DNA from: Caldilineae bacterium
GTDB taxonomy: Bacteria; Chloroflexota; Anaerolineae; JAAEKA01
Assembly (NCBI GenBank): GCA_020634555.1
Contig: JACKBK010000017.1
Span: 1-64,000, forward strand
Direction of reading: 5' to 3'
DNA length: 64,000 nucleotides
Shown: one piece after another, positions 18,631 to 26,511 of the stretch
How the letters are laid out: each line of letters starts with the position of its first letter
Position numbering within the stretch: position 1 is the stretch's first letter
Program-made: the position numbers and the translations under genes
The notes under the pieces: model-generated
Databases searched by the model: none
Told to the model about the DNA's origin: nothing
Seen by the model: the letters and a program-made list of their open reading frames with translations, nothing else

Positions 18631-20238
18631 ATGTCCTACCTCGACCTCACCCGCCGGCTGGCTGGCGATCCCGAACAACTGGAGCTGACGTACCAGCAAG
18701 CTGCCGTGGCCGGCCAAGCCCAGGCATTCTCCGAGGCGGTCGAGTCCGCCTACCGCGACGACCCCGACAATCTGCTTTACGCCGCCTGGCACTATCGGCT
18801 GGCGCACACGGCAGCCACTGCAGCCCGGCGTGTCATCGCGTGGAACTGGGCGATTCCGCTGGCGGTGCTCAACGGGCTGTTGCTCTGGTTACTATCCGAC
18901 GAGAACCGCTTCACGTTGGAGGTCGCCAACCCGGTAACCGGCGCATCGTACAACGTTCTCCCCCTTGTCGCGCTGCTGGCGGCGCCCATCAGCGCGGCGG
19001 TCATTGTCCTCTTCCTGACGTTGGCCGGCGATCGGCGTTGGAGACGCTTTGCTGCCGTGGCGCTGGGTCTGGCCGCAAGCGCTGTGTATGTGCTGCTCAT
19101 CTTCCCCGTCATGTGGCCGCGCGTCTTCCAGGAACAGTACCTTGGCCTGATGGTGCTGCATCTGGGCTTGCTGGCGTGGGCGGGGATCGGAGTGGTAGCA
19201 ATGGGTAGGGGGTTTGAGTCGGAGCAACGATTCGCGTTCCTGTTCAAGTCGCTGGAAGCGCTGGTGGTGGCAGGGCTGTTCGCCATCGTTGGCGGCATCT
19301 TCATGGGTATCACCTTCGGCTTATTCGGCGCGCTGGGCATCGACCTGCCTGATGCGGTGGCCCGGCTGTTTATCGCCGGTGGAGCCGGGCTGATCATTGT
19401 CGTCGCGGTCGCGCTGGTCTACGACCCGGCAGTGCGACCGGCCGAGCAGTCCTTCGACGAGGGGCTGAGCAAGCTGATCGCCCTGTTGATGCGGCTCTTG
19501 CTGCCGTTGACAGTGGGCGTGCTGCTGGTCTACCTGGCGTTCATCCCCTTCAACTTCCGCGAGCCGTTCGAGAACCGCGATGTGCTGATCGTCTTCAACG
19601 TGATGCTGTTTGCGGTGCTGGCGCTGATGATCGGTGCGACGCCGGTGCGCAGCCAGGATGTCAGCCCTCGCGGCCAGATGTGGCTGCGCAGCGGCATCAT
19701 CGCGCTGGCGCTGCTGGCGATTCTGGTCAGTGTCTACGCGCTGGCCGCGATCATCTATCGCACTTCCATCGACCGGCTGACGCCCAACCGGCTGACCTTC
19801 ATCGGCTGGAACATCATCAACATCGTGATTCTGGTGCTGCTGCTGATCAAGCAGTTGCAAGCCGGGCGTGAACGCTGGCTGCCAGCCATGCACCGCACCT
19901 TCGCCGTTGCCACCGTGTTCTACATCGTCTGGACCATCTTTGGCATCATCGCGCTGCCGGTGCTGTTCCGCGGCGATCCAGCGCAGGTAGCCGGCCTCCC
20001 GGTGCGTGTTCAACAAATCGCCTACGAGGAGCCATATCCTGTCTTGCTGAAATGCTCGACCAGCCCACACATCTATCTGCTGGAGGACGGCCAGAAGCGC
20101 TGGATCAAGGACATCGCCACCTTTGAAGCGCGCGGGTACCGCTGGAACGATGTCCGCTACGTCAACTGTGACGACCTGGCAGCCGTGCCCGACGGCGTAC
20201 CGATCCCGCCCGATGCCGGCCCGCCGCCGCAGCCATAA
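18631..20238 (+). CDS. DUF4153-like polytopic membrane protein with C-terminal soluble module
   Basis: 535 residues with about 11 membrane helices. The region around RTSIDRLTPNRLTFIGWN is typical of DUF4153 proteins, whose function is unknown. The N-terminal 60 residues are soluble and helical. The last 75 residues, after the final helix, form a separate module (CSTSPHIYLLEDGQKRWI, then FEARGYRWNDVRYV). This resembles a small Trp/Gly module found at the ends of extracellular proteins in related bacteria, so this end is probably outside. SD AAGGAAG precedes the ATG. It is followed by a strong shared terminator. Confidence 0.75.
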   Translation: MSYLDLTRRLAGDPEQLELTYQQAAVAGQAQAFSEAVESAYRDDPDNLLYAAWHYRLAHTAATAARRVIAWNWAIPLAVLNGLLLWLLSDENRFTLEVANPVTGASYNVLPLVALLAAPISAAVIVLFLTLAGDRRWRRFAAVALGLAASAVYVLLIFPVMWPRVFQEQYLGLMVLHLGLLAWAGIGVVAMGRGFESEQRFAFLFKSLEALVVAGLFAIVGGIFMGITFGLFGALGIDLPDAVARLFIAGGAGLIIVVAVALVYDPAVRPAEQSFDEGLSKLIALLMRLLLPLTVGVLLVYLAFIPFNFREPFENRDVLIVFNVMLFAVLALMIGATPVRSQDVSPRGQMWLRSGIIALALLAILVSVYALAAIIYRTSIDRLTPNRLTFIGWNIINIVILVLLLIKQLQAGRERWLPAMHRTFAVATVFYIVWTIFGIIALPVLFRGDPAQVAGLPVRVQQIAYEEPYPVLLKCSTSPHIYLLEDGQKRWIKDIATFEARGYRWNDVRYVNCDDLAAVPDGVPIPPDAGPPPQP

Positions 20239-20248
20239 CCCTTTGGAG

Positions 20249-20291
20249 AACAATCAACAGGCCCCGCCAATGACGGGGCCTGTTGATTGTT
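20249..20291. terminator. Bidirectional terminator hairpin
   Basis: A perfect 18-bp stem (AACAATCAACAGGCCCCG at 20249-20266, complement at 20274-20291) with a 7-base loop. It lies between converging genes. T-rich and A-rich ends of the stem give a U-tract in either direction. Confidence 0.9.
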
Positions 20292-20306
20292 GGGATCTGT
20301 TCATCC

Positions 20307-21236
20307 TCAAACAAAAAACGGAGGACTGGTAGCGATGTAGTTGTTGAAGTGGCCGAAGGGCCGGTCGAACATCACCTGCGCGACGAAGCTGTCGATGTGA
20401 AAGCCGCGGCCAAGCACATAGTCCACGACCGCAGTGTTGATCATCGGCACCTCGATGCCGAAGTGGCCGCGGCCCGACTCGGATTCAGCGCGCGCGGCGG
20501 TGGACTCGGCGTGCGCCAGCACCGCCGGCCAGTAAGCCGGTTCCAGCAGCGCAAAGGGGCCGTTGTTCCGCCCCTCGTAGCCGTACCCCACCACGCGACC
20601 GGCGCGACGGTAGAGGTAGCCCTGGCGATCGCTCAACAGCCAGCGGTGGTCCGCGTCGCGACGAAACCCCACCACCTCGCGATCGATGATAGCCAGCGCG
20701 GCCAGTACCTCATCAGCGGATGCTGTCACCGGCTCGAAGACAAGGTCAGTATCGACGGCCACGTCCTCCGGCTCGCGCGACCAGTAGTAGAGCGGGAACC
20801 GGGGATACGTACCCAGCTTCATGTACAGCGCCTGGGCGCGCGGGTCGGGCGACGCGATGATCAGCTTGCTCTCCACCGGGCCGGACGGCGCGACACGACG
20901 CAGCAACTCGCTGCCCAGCCCGGAGGACTGGGCGTCCGGCTTGACAAACAGCTCGGTCAGTTCCCAGCAGCCATCATGGACGATGGAACGGGAAAACCCT
21001 ACGACCTCACCTGCCTGCTCAGCCAGCCAAAACTGGTCGGCCGTCTGCGCCAGGTGCTGGTACAGCGAGCAGTGTCGGCTCCATACCGCGGCCAGCGCGT
21101 CGGGGTCGTCAAACCTCATTGGACCGGTTTCACCGAGCCGCCGGACGAGATCGGTCACCGACTCCTCGAACAGGTAGAACACCGCGTAGGAATCGTCGAT
21201 GGTGCCGCGGCGGAAGGTAACTTCGGAATCGTTCAT
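20307..21236 (-). CDS. GNAT family N-acetyltransferase, probably two GNAT folds
   Basis: 309 residues. The N-terminal half is a GNAT domain with the acetyl-CoA loop VKPDAQSSGLGSELLRRV (pattern Q-x-x-G-x-G) after the strand ELTELF. The C-terminal half (from about residue 170) has GNAT-like spacing (YLYRRAGRVVGYGYEG, AVVDYVLGRGFHIDSF) but a weak acetyl-CoA loop, as in tandem GNAT proteins where one half is structural. Substrate unknown. The ATG at 21236 is chosen because the family pattern (FRRGTIDDSYAVFYLFE) starts just after it. The GTG at 21272 would add 12 residues. Neither has a clear ribosome site. Confidence 0.82.
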   Translation of the reverse strand: MNDSEVTFRRGTIDDSYAVFYLFEESVTDLVRRLGETGPMRFDDPDALAAVWSRHCSLYQHLAQTADQFWLAEQAGEVVGFSRSIVHDGCWELTELFVKPDAQSSGLGSELLRRVAPSGPVESKLIIASPDPRAQALYMKLGTYPRFPLYYWSREPEDVAVDTDLVFEPVTASADEVLAALAIIDREVVGFRRDADHRWLLSDRQGYLYRRAGRVVGYGYEGRNNGPFALLEPAYWPAVLAHAESTAARAESESGRGHFGIEVPMINTAVVDYVLGRGFHIDSFVAQVMFDRPFGHFNNYIATSPPFFV

Positions 21237-21309
21237 AGATTGGTAGTGTGGAAGAACTTGTTCAGCGCCCACAAGGTAACTGCGTCAGGACGATTTCTTG
21301 ACCTTGCCC

Positions 21310-22143
21310 TTAGTCCGGCTTGCTGGTTTCTTCTTCCATCACCGCGTCCGCAAGGTCGGCCATGGCCTCGGCGGCGCCCAACTGCGCTGCGCCACCAGCG
21401 ATCTCGGACGTGGCATCCATCACCAGATCTTCGGTAACCTCGCGAATCTCTCGCGCCGCGGCCATCTCGGCCCTGCCCTCGCTGCGCAGTTCGCGTCCGA
21501 CTTCATCGGCCACTTCGCTCAGAACAGCGGCCTCTTCAGCGGCTTCGATGCGCATCATTCCCTCGCCCACCTCGTTGCTGCCCAGGTCCTCCACAGAGGC
21601 GCCGGTCTCGGCCAGGGCGCGAGCCAGGGCACGGGTTGCGCCGAAACGGTGGATGGTGTCGGCTGAAAGCTCGCGCATGCGGCTGCCCAGCGACTCGAGG
21701 AACTCAGCCAGCAGCGGCATGTCCAGGTCGTATACCACGTCACCGACCGCCTGCAGTTGCCCGCCGATGGATGCCAGCTCCATGCCCAGCGCCAGGTCCT
21801 CCCGGCTCAACTCGCCGACAAGGGCGCTTTGCACAGCAATGTCATCCGATGCGGACAACAGCGCCACGCCCTGGGCGACGTCATCCACGCCGGCCTCTGC
21901 CATCACCGAGCTGATCGCGGCCAGGTTGCGGGCGCTGCGCTGGCTGGCTTCACCCTCCACCATCTTGCGCGTTGCGTCTCGCATGACCTGCCGTCCGAAC
22001 TTGCTGGTTTCCACTGCCGCAGCCATGGTCTCCAGGCCGTCGTCGATATCGGCGACGCCGGCCGTCGCAGTTGCCTCGCTCAACGCCGTGACAGCCTCGG
22101 CCGCCTGCGCATTATCCGACTTTTTCTTGCTCTTGCCTGCCAT
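21310..22143 (-). CDS. Unrecognised Ala/Glu-rich helical protein
   Basis: I do not recognise a family. The 277-residue product begins with a lysine-rich stretch (MAGKSKKKSD) and is then almost entirely predicted helix, rich in Ala, Glu, Leu, Val and Met, with no Cys, no Trp, no signal peptide and no membrane segment. Phrases such as ALAETGASVEDLGSNEVGEG and the frequent pattern AEAxxx suggest a long helical bundle, possibly a structural or particle-associated protein. Expression signals are good: AAGGAGG lies eight bases before the ATG and a promoter lies at 22185-22213. It stands alone, so context gives no function. Confidence 0.75.
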   Translation of the reverse strand: MAGKSKKKSDNAQAAEAVTALSEATATAGVADIDDGLETMAAAVETSKFGRQVMRDATRKMVEGEASQRSARNLAAISSVMAEAGVDDVAQGVALLSASDDIAVQSALVGELSREDLALGMELASIGGQLQAVGDVVYDLDMPLLAEFLESLGSRMRELSADTIHRFGATRALARALAETGASVEDLGSNEVGEGMMRIEAAEEAAVLSEVADEVGRELRSEGRAEMAAAREIREVTEDLVMDATSEIAGGAAQLGAAEAMADLADAVMEEETSKPD

Positions 22144-22184
22144 AGGTCAATCCTCCTTCTGCAGTTTAATTGTGAAGTCGCGCC

Positions 22185-22213
22185 ATTATAGCATCCGAGT
22201 TGAGCACGCACAA
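22185..22213 (-). promoter_or_regulatory. Promoter of the helical protein gene
   Basis: On the minus strand: TTGTGC at 22213-22208, a 17-base spacer, and a perfect TATAAT at 22190-22185. The predicted start of transcription is near 22178, 35 bases before the start codon. The -35 box is weak. Confidence 0.6.
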
Positions 22214-22526
22214 GAATATTTGCGGCAAACCGTGACCCCCTTCGGGATACGGCCGGTTTCGACGTGCCAGGGGCTATACCGTATCGCTCCAAACGGACAA
22301 GGGCAGCGAACGCGAGATGTGTAGGGAAGAACGCCGACGAAGCGCTGTGCTTTCTGGCGTGCGTGATTGGAGCTGGCTACGCGGGGTAACCCACAAGTGC
22401 CTGGTTCGTTTCCTCAACGCGCCTTGGCGCCCGCCGCTCGCAATCCTCCATTCTCAGTACTTGCCCGGAGCAAAATCGGGGCGACCACGAGACTAATTCA
22501 TGGCCGCCTTTTGCCTCCCAAAACGA

Positions 22527-22555
22527 TTGACAGGCGTTCCTCCGGGTACTATGAT
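22527..22555 (+). promoter_or_regulatory. Strong sigma-70-type promoter
   Basis: A perfect TTGACA at 22527-22532, a 17-base spacer, and TATGAT at 22550-22555. Transcription should begin near 22562 for the secreted repeat protein at 22636. The rest of the 492-base gap (22144-22635) shows no gene that I can support. Confidence 0.75.
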
Positions 22556-22635
22556 GGATATATCACCCCCGACGCGTCGATCGGGACACAAGGGTCCAGG
22601 GATGACGCATCCTCTCACCAACAGGAGGCAAAACC

Positions 22636-24888
22636 ATGAGGATCGAACGTACTTCCGCCGGTTGGCTACGTTGGCTGGTAGTCGTCGTAGTGATCATGCT
22701 CCTGCCCGCCGGGGCCTTGGCCGGAACAGCCATCGACAGTCAGCCAGGCGAATCGCCGGCTGCGTCACCTACGGTCAAGGACTGGGCCGATGGCTTTAAT
22801 CAGACTGATTTCAACAACGGTCCGCTCGCGGTGGCCGAGGATGGGGCGGGCAATCTCTACATCGGCGGCGCCTTCACCCGCGTCTTCGGCGTGGAGGCTA
22901 ACCGCATCGTCAAGTGGAACGGCAACGACTGGCTGCCCTTGGGCCAGGGAGTCAGCAGTTGGGTACGCGACATGGTCGTGGCGCCCAACGGCGATCTGAT
23001 CGTAGGCGGCTATTTCGAGGAAGCTGGCGGCGTAATCGTGAATCGGGTAGCCAGGTGGGATGGCCAGCATTGGTCCGCGTTTGGCTCAGGCATCAACGAC
23101 AAGGTAGAGGCCATCGCGCTGGATAGTGACGGCAACCTCTACGCAGCGGGCCTGTTCTCCATGGCAGGTGGCGCGCCAGCCAACAACGTGGCTATGTGGA
23201 ACGGCAGCCAGTGGTTGCCTCTGGGCAGCGGCTTGAACGGCTACACCTGGGACCTGGCGGTCGATTCTGAGGGAGATCTGATCGCAGCAGGCTTCTTCAC
23301 GCAAGCGGGAGGCGTGACCGCAAACCGCATTGCCAAATGGGACGGCGCGAGTTGGTCTCCCCTGGGCAGCGGCATGGACCTGGGAATCACCACCATTATC
23401 CTTGACTCGCAGGACCATGTCTTCGCAGGAGGAACCTTCAACAGCGCAGGTGGGGCAGCGGCCAACAAGATCGCCATGTGGAATGGCAGCAATTGGTCAT
23501 CGCTAGGCTCAGGCATGAACGACACAGTGTATGCCCTGGCGATTGATGCAGCCGGTAAGCTCTACGCGGGCGGCGATTTCACGACCGCGGGCGGCACGGC
23601 TGTCAACCACATCGCCAAGTGGAACGGCAGCGCCTGGACGGCCCTTGGCAGCGGCACGGACAGCCGGGTGGGTTTGTTAGGCTGGTTGTCGGGCAATTTG
23701 GTGGCGGGTGGCGGGATCGAGGTCGCCAACGGGGTGACATTAGTGCGTCTCGCCTGGTGGCAAGGCGGCCAGTGGCACCGGTTCGGCGACGGTAATGGAC
23801 TGCGAGGCGGCCCTGCCCATGCCATGGCTGCCGATTCGTCCGGCGATATCTATGCGGGTGGATCGTTCGACGTGGCCGGATGGACATACTCGCCGGTGGT
23901 GGCACGCTGGGATGGCGCGTCGTGGCATGACGTGGGCGGCGGCCTTAGCGACAACTTGTTGGACCGGGTAGCGGCGGTAGCGGTGGACTCAAGCAATAAC
24001 GTGTACGTAGGCGGGGAATTCGACACGGCCGGCGGCCAGCCGGCGCTGAACATCGCTATGTGGAACGGCAGCGCCTGGTCTGGCCTCAGCACTGGCCTCA
24101 ACGATCAGGTACAATGCCTGGCAGTCGACAGCCAGAACCGAGTCTATGCCGGCGGGCAGTTCACACAGATGATTCGTATGTGGGACGGCGTGCAGTGGCG
24201 TTACCTGGCAGGCGGGCTGGACGGTAATCTCGGACCGTACGCTCTGGCCGTTGACGCCGCCGACACCCTCTACGCCGGCGGCACGTTCACGGAAGCAGGC
24301 GGCAGCTCGGTCGACCGCCTGGCAAAGTGGGACGGGGTCCGTTGGCGGGAAGTGGGAGGTGGTATGGACGCGTCTGTCAACGCACTACTCTTTGACGAGG
24401 CGGGAGACCTGATCGTGGCCGGAGGCTTCACACAGGCTGGCACGCTTCCAGCCAATCGCATCGCGCGGTGGAATGGGACGGCATGGTCGACGATGGGCAG
24501 TGGACTCAACGGCACCGTGCGGGCGCTGGCTCTCGACAACGAGGGCAACATCTACGTGGGCGGCGACTTTACCGAGGCAGGCAACCAGCCGGCCAGCCAC
24601 ATCGCCATGTGGGACGGGGCAACCTGGCACGCGCTTGGTCAGGGAGTCGATGACCAGGTAACAGCGCTGGCGGTCGATTCGGAAGGTGACCTGCTCGTGA
24701 GCGGCTATTTCTTCAATGCCGGCGGCCGGCCCTCCACCTATTTGGCGAAGTGGACCGAAGCCACACCGGCCACGCCAACCGCGACGGCCACGCCGACACG
24801 AACCGCCACGCCAACTCCAACAGCTACACCCACGCCGACGCCGGATCTCATGCCGTTTTGGCTGCCGTTGGTCGTGAGGCACGGCTAG
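22636..24888 (+). CDS. Secreted repeat (propeller-like) protein with Thr/Pro linker
   Basis: 750 residues. A signal peptide (LVVVVVIMLLPAGALAG) is followed by about 14 copies of a 43-48-residue repeat. The consensus resembles G-x-F-x-x-AGG-x-x-AN-x-IA-x-WNG-x-x-W-x-x-LG-x-G, followed by a hydrophobic strand and an Asp-x-x-G-x-LY-x-GG turn. These should stack into beta-propellers. The end has a TATPTRTATPTP linker and the short hydrophobic tail PFWLPLVVRHG, a C-terminus seen on many exported Chloroflexota proteins and possibly a sorting or anchoring signal. No enzyme motif is present; a binding or surface-structural role is likely. AGGAGG lies eight bases before the ATG, and a near-consensus promoter lies 80 bases upstream. 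Confidence 0.85.
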   Translation: MRIERTSAGWLRWLVVVVVIMLLPAGALAGTAIDSQPGESPAASPTVKDWADGFNQTDFNNGPLAVAEDGAGNLYIGGAFTRVFGVEANRIVKWNGNDWLPLGQGVSSWVRDMVVAPNGDLIVGGYFEEAGGVIVNRVARWDGQHWSAFGSGINDKVEAIALDSDGNLYAAGLFSMAGGAPANNVAMWNGSQWLPLGSGLNGYTWDLAVDSEGDLIAAGFFTQAGGVTANRIAKWDGASWSPLGSGMDLGITTIILDSQDHVFAGGTFNSAGGAAANKIAMWNGSNWSSLGSGMNDTVYALAIDAAGKLYAGGDFTTAGGTAVNHIAKWNGSAWTALGSGTDSRVGLLGWLSGNLVAGGGIEVANGVTLVRLAWWQGGQWHRFGDGNGLRGGPAHAMAADSSGDIYAGGSFDVAGWTYSPVVARWDGASWHDVGGGLSDNLLDRVAAVAVDSSNNVYVGGEFDTAGGQPALNIAMWNGSAWSGLSTGLNDQVQCLAVDSQNRVYAGGQFTQMIRMWDGVQWRYLAGGLDGNLGPYALAVDAADTLYAGGTFTEAGGSSVDRLAKWDGVRWREVGGGMDASVNALLFDEAGDLIVAGGFTQAGTLPANRIARWNGTAWSTMGSGLNGTVRALALDNEGNIYVGGDFTEAGNQPASHIAMWDGATWHALGQGVDDQVTALAVDSEGDLLVSGYFFNAGGRPSTYLAKWTEATPATPTATATPTRTATPTPTATPTPTPDLMPFWLPLVVRHG

Positions 24889-24930
24889 TACCACGTCAAT
24901 CACGAAAAGAAGGTCGATGGTAGCGAGCCG

Positions 24931-26187
24931 CTACTGCTTCCGCAGCCACACGCTCACCCGATCCGGCTGCATTGTCTCCTGTACCACGTTCACCAGCTCG
25001 GCCGTCAATGCATCCAAATCTGTCTCGTCGCGCGCCGTGAGGGCGAAGCGCGCCAGAACTTGCTGGGCGTTGTATTTGCGGCGAAAGAAGCGGCGGTCGA
25101 TGCCGGCCTGCAGGCGACGGCGCAGGGGAGTAAACAACGCCGCGATGACCAGCGTCGATATCACGATTGCCAGCGCCGACTGCTGACCGCTGACGGCCGA
25201 GAAAAGGCTGCTCAGCAGCGTGACCACTCCAAAGAACACCAGCGCCAGCAACGCGGTCAGCGAAGCATACACCAGCGTCTTGCGGACGATCACATCGATG
25301 TCCCACAGCCGGTAGCGCAGAATGGCAAAAGCAACGCCGGCCGGAATCGCCAGGTAGCAAAACATGTACAGCGGCAGGAAGACAAGCAACATGAAAGCCA
25401 GGCGCTGAGGAGTCTGCGTGTCGGGAGGGAACCAAACCGTTACCATGGCGAAAGGGACGAACAGAAGGCAACTGGCTAAAAAGCCGCCCACGACCCACTT
25501 GGTCTGCTGCTTTTCGGCAGGGCTGGACACCCGGCGGTAACGATACACGGCTGCGTAGGCGGCGAGAACGATCCACAAGCCGAATCCCAGCAGCGTCAGC
25601 AAGGAAAACAGGTTGGTGCTGACCACGACGCCGACAATGGTAGGCAGCAGGGTGATCGGCACTGTGAGCAGCAAGATGAGAGGCAGGACCCATTTCGTCC
25701 AGCGCGGCACGAAGCGCCCGTTTGGAAAGATGAAAGGCAGGAGGACAAAAACGACGCCTGGGATCGCGTACAGCGCGCTCACCAGCGGCATGGCCGGTCC
25801 CAGGTTTTGTATCCCTTCGACGGCGAACGTGACCAACATCAACGAAAGCAACTGCGCCATCCAGTCGTCTGAACGGCGCAGGAAGATAAGCAGACCGACC
25901 CCGATGAACGCTAACTTAATGGCAATCGAAACCGCGAAAAAGTAGTCCAGTACAAGACTGGCAGACAAGCCCAACTGATCGGCCAGCGCCACGTCCTCGC
26001 GGGTGATCGACCACGGACCGCAGACCGCCTCAGGGTTGACGCAACTCGGCAACGGCTCGCGCAGGCTGATAGCGATGCTGACCAAAGCAACGAGAAGCGA
26101 CAGCCCGGCTACCACGATCCACAGGATACGGGTGAAGTTGAGCCAGGGCTGTCGCAGTCGAGTTGATGGAACAGTTTCCGATGTCAT
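24931..26187 (-). CDS. Sensor-type polytopic membrane protein without an output domain
   Basis: 418 residues with about ten membrane helices. The pattern RYRLWDIDVIVRKTLVY between helices, and the segment FFRRKYNAQQVLARFA followed by LTAELVNVVQETMQP, match the N-terminal membrane region of many Chloroflexota histidine kinases and cyclases, where a GAF or kinase domain normally follows. Here the gene stops after WLRKQ, so only the sensor part remains. It may be a stand-alone sensor, a partner of a separate kinase, or a truncated gene. An AGGAG seven bases before the ATG supports the start. The downstream gap (24889-24930) is too short to hold the missing part. Confidence 0.75.
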   Translation of the reverse strand: MTSETVPSTRLRQPWLNFTRILWIVVAGLSLLVALVSIAISLREPLPSCVNPEAVCGPWSITREDVALADQLGLSASLVLDYFFAVSIAIKLAFIGVGLLIFLRRSDDWMAQLLSLMLVTFAVEGIQNLGPAMPLVSALYAIPGVVFVLLPFIFPNGRFVPRWTKWVLPLILLLTVPITLLPTIVGVVVSTNLFSLLTLLGFGLWIVLAAYAAVYRYRRVSSPAEKQQTKWVVGGFLASCLLFVPFAMVTVWFPPDTQTPQRLAFMLLVFLPLYMFCYLAIPAGVAFAILRYRLWDIDVIVRKTLVYASLTALLALVFFGVVTLLSSLFSAVSGQQSALAIVISTLVIAALFTPLRRRLQAGIDRRFFRRKYNAQQVLARFALTARDETDLDALTAELVNVVQETMQPDRVSVWLRKQ

Positions 26188-26240
26188 TCGCGCTCCTGTC
26201 TGAGCAACCGGTCAAAGCTGGTAATCCTGAGAAAACAGGC

Positions 26241-26372
26241 TAGGGTGTGTACAAACTCGGTTGATTGGTGTTCCCTGCGGTCTTTGCTTGCACCCCGGCA
26301 GGGACCGACCGCTCCGGGGGCCGCACGGTGGCTGCGCACAGACCTCGCTCAACCCGTTTTGAATACACCCTA
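26241..26372. mobile_element. MITE-like element, copy 1
   Basis: About 132 bases bounded by imperfect 25-base inverted ends (TAGGGTGTGTACAAACTCGG at the left, complement of TAGGGTGTATTCAAAACGGG at the right; about 19 of 25 match). There is no transposase. The ends resemble those of the element at 40442-40547. It lies in the 324-base gap between the sensor gene and the first surface protein gene. The remainder of the gap holds only the hairpin at 26431-26491. Confidence 0.6.
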
Positions 26373-26430
26373 ATCGTTACAACAAACATTTAACGAAAAA
26401 CCGCTCGAATCAGCGCACGAAAAAGCCAGC

Positions 26431-26491
26431 AACCGTGAAACGGAAACCTTGAGAGTTGTGTACGGCCCCGCGGGTTTCACGTTTCACGGTT
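26431..26491. terminator. Inverted repeat downstream of surface protein A
   Basis: AACCGTGAAAC at 26431-26441 and its exact complement at 26481-26491, with a 39-base loop. It is placed just after the stop of the minus-strand gene ending at 26512, so it may end that transcript. It contains the GTGAAAC word repeated elsewhere in the window. Confidence 0.4.
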
Positions 26492-26511
26492 GACGCTGCA
26501 TTGCAAGCCTG

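Noticed and set aside
24931..26187. Histidine kinase
   Set aside because: Only the membrane sensor region is present; there is no His box or ATPase domain before the stop.
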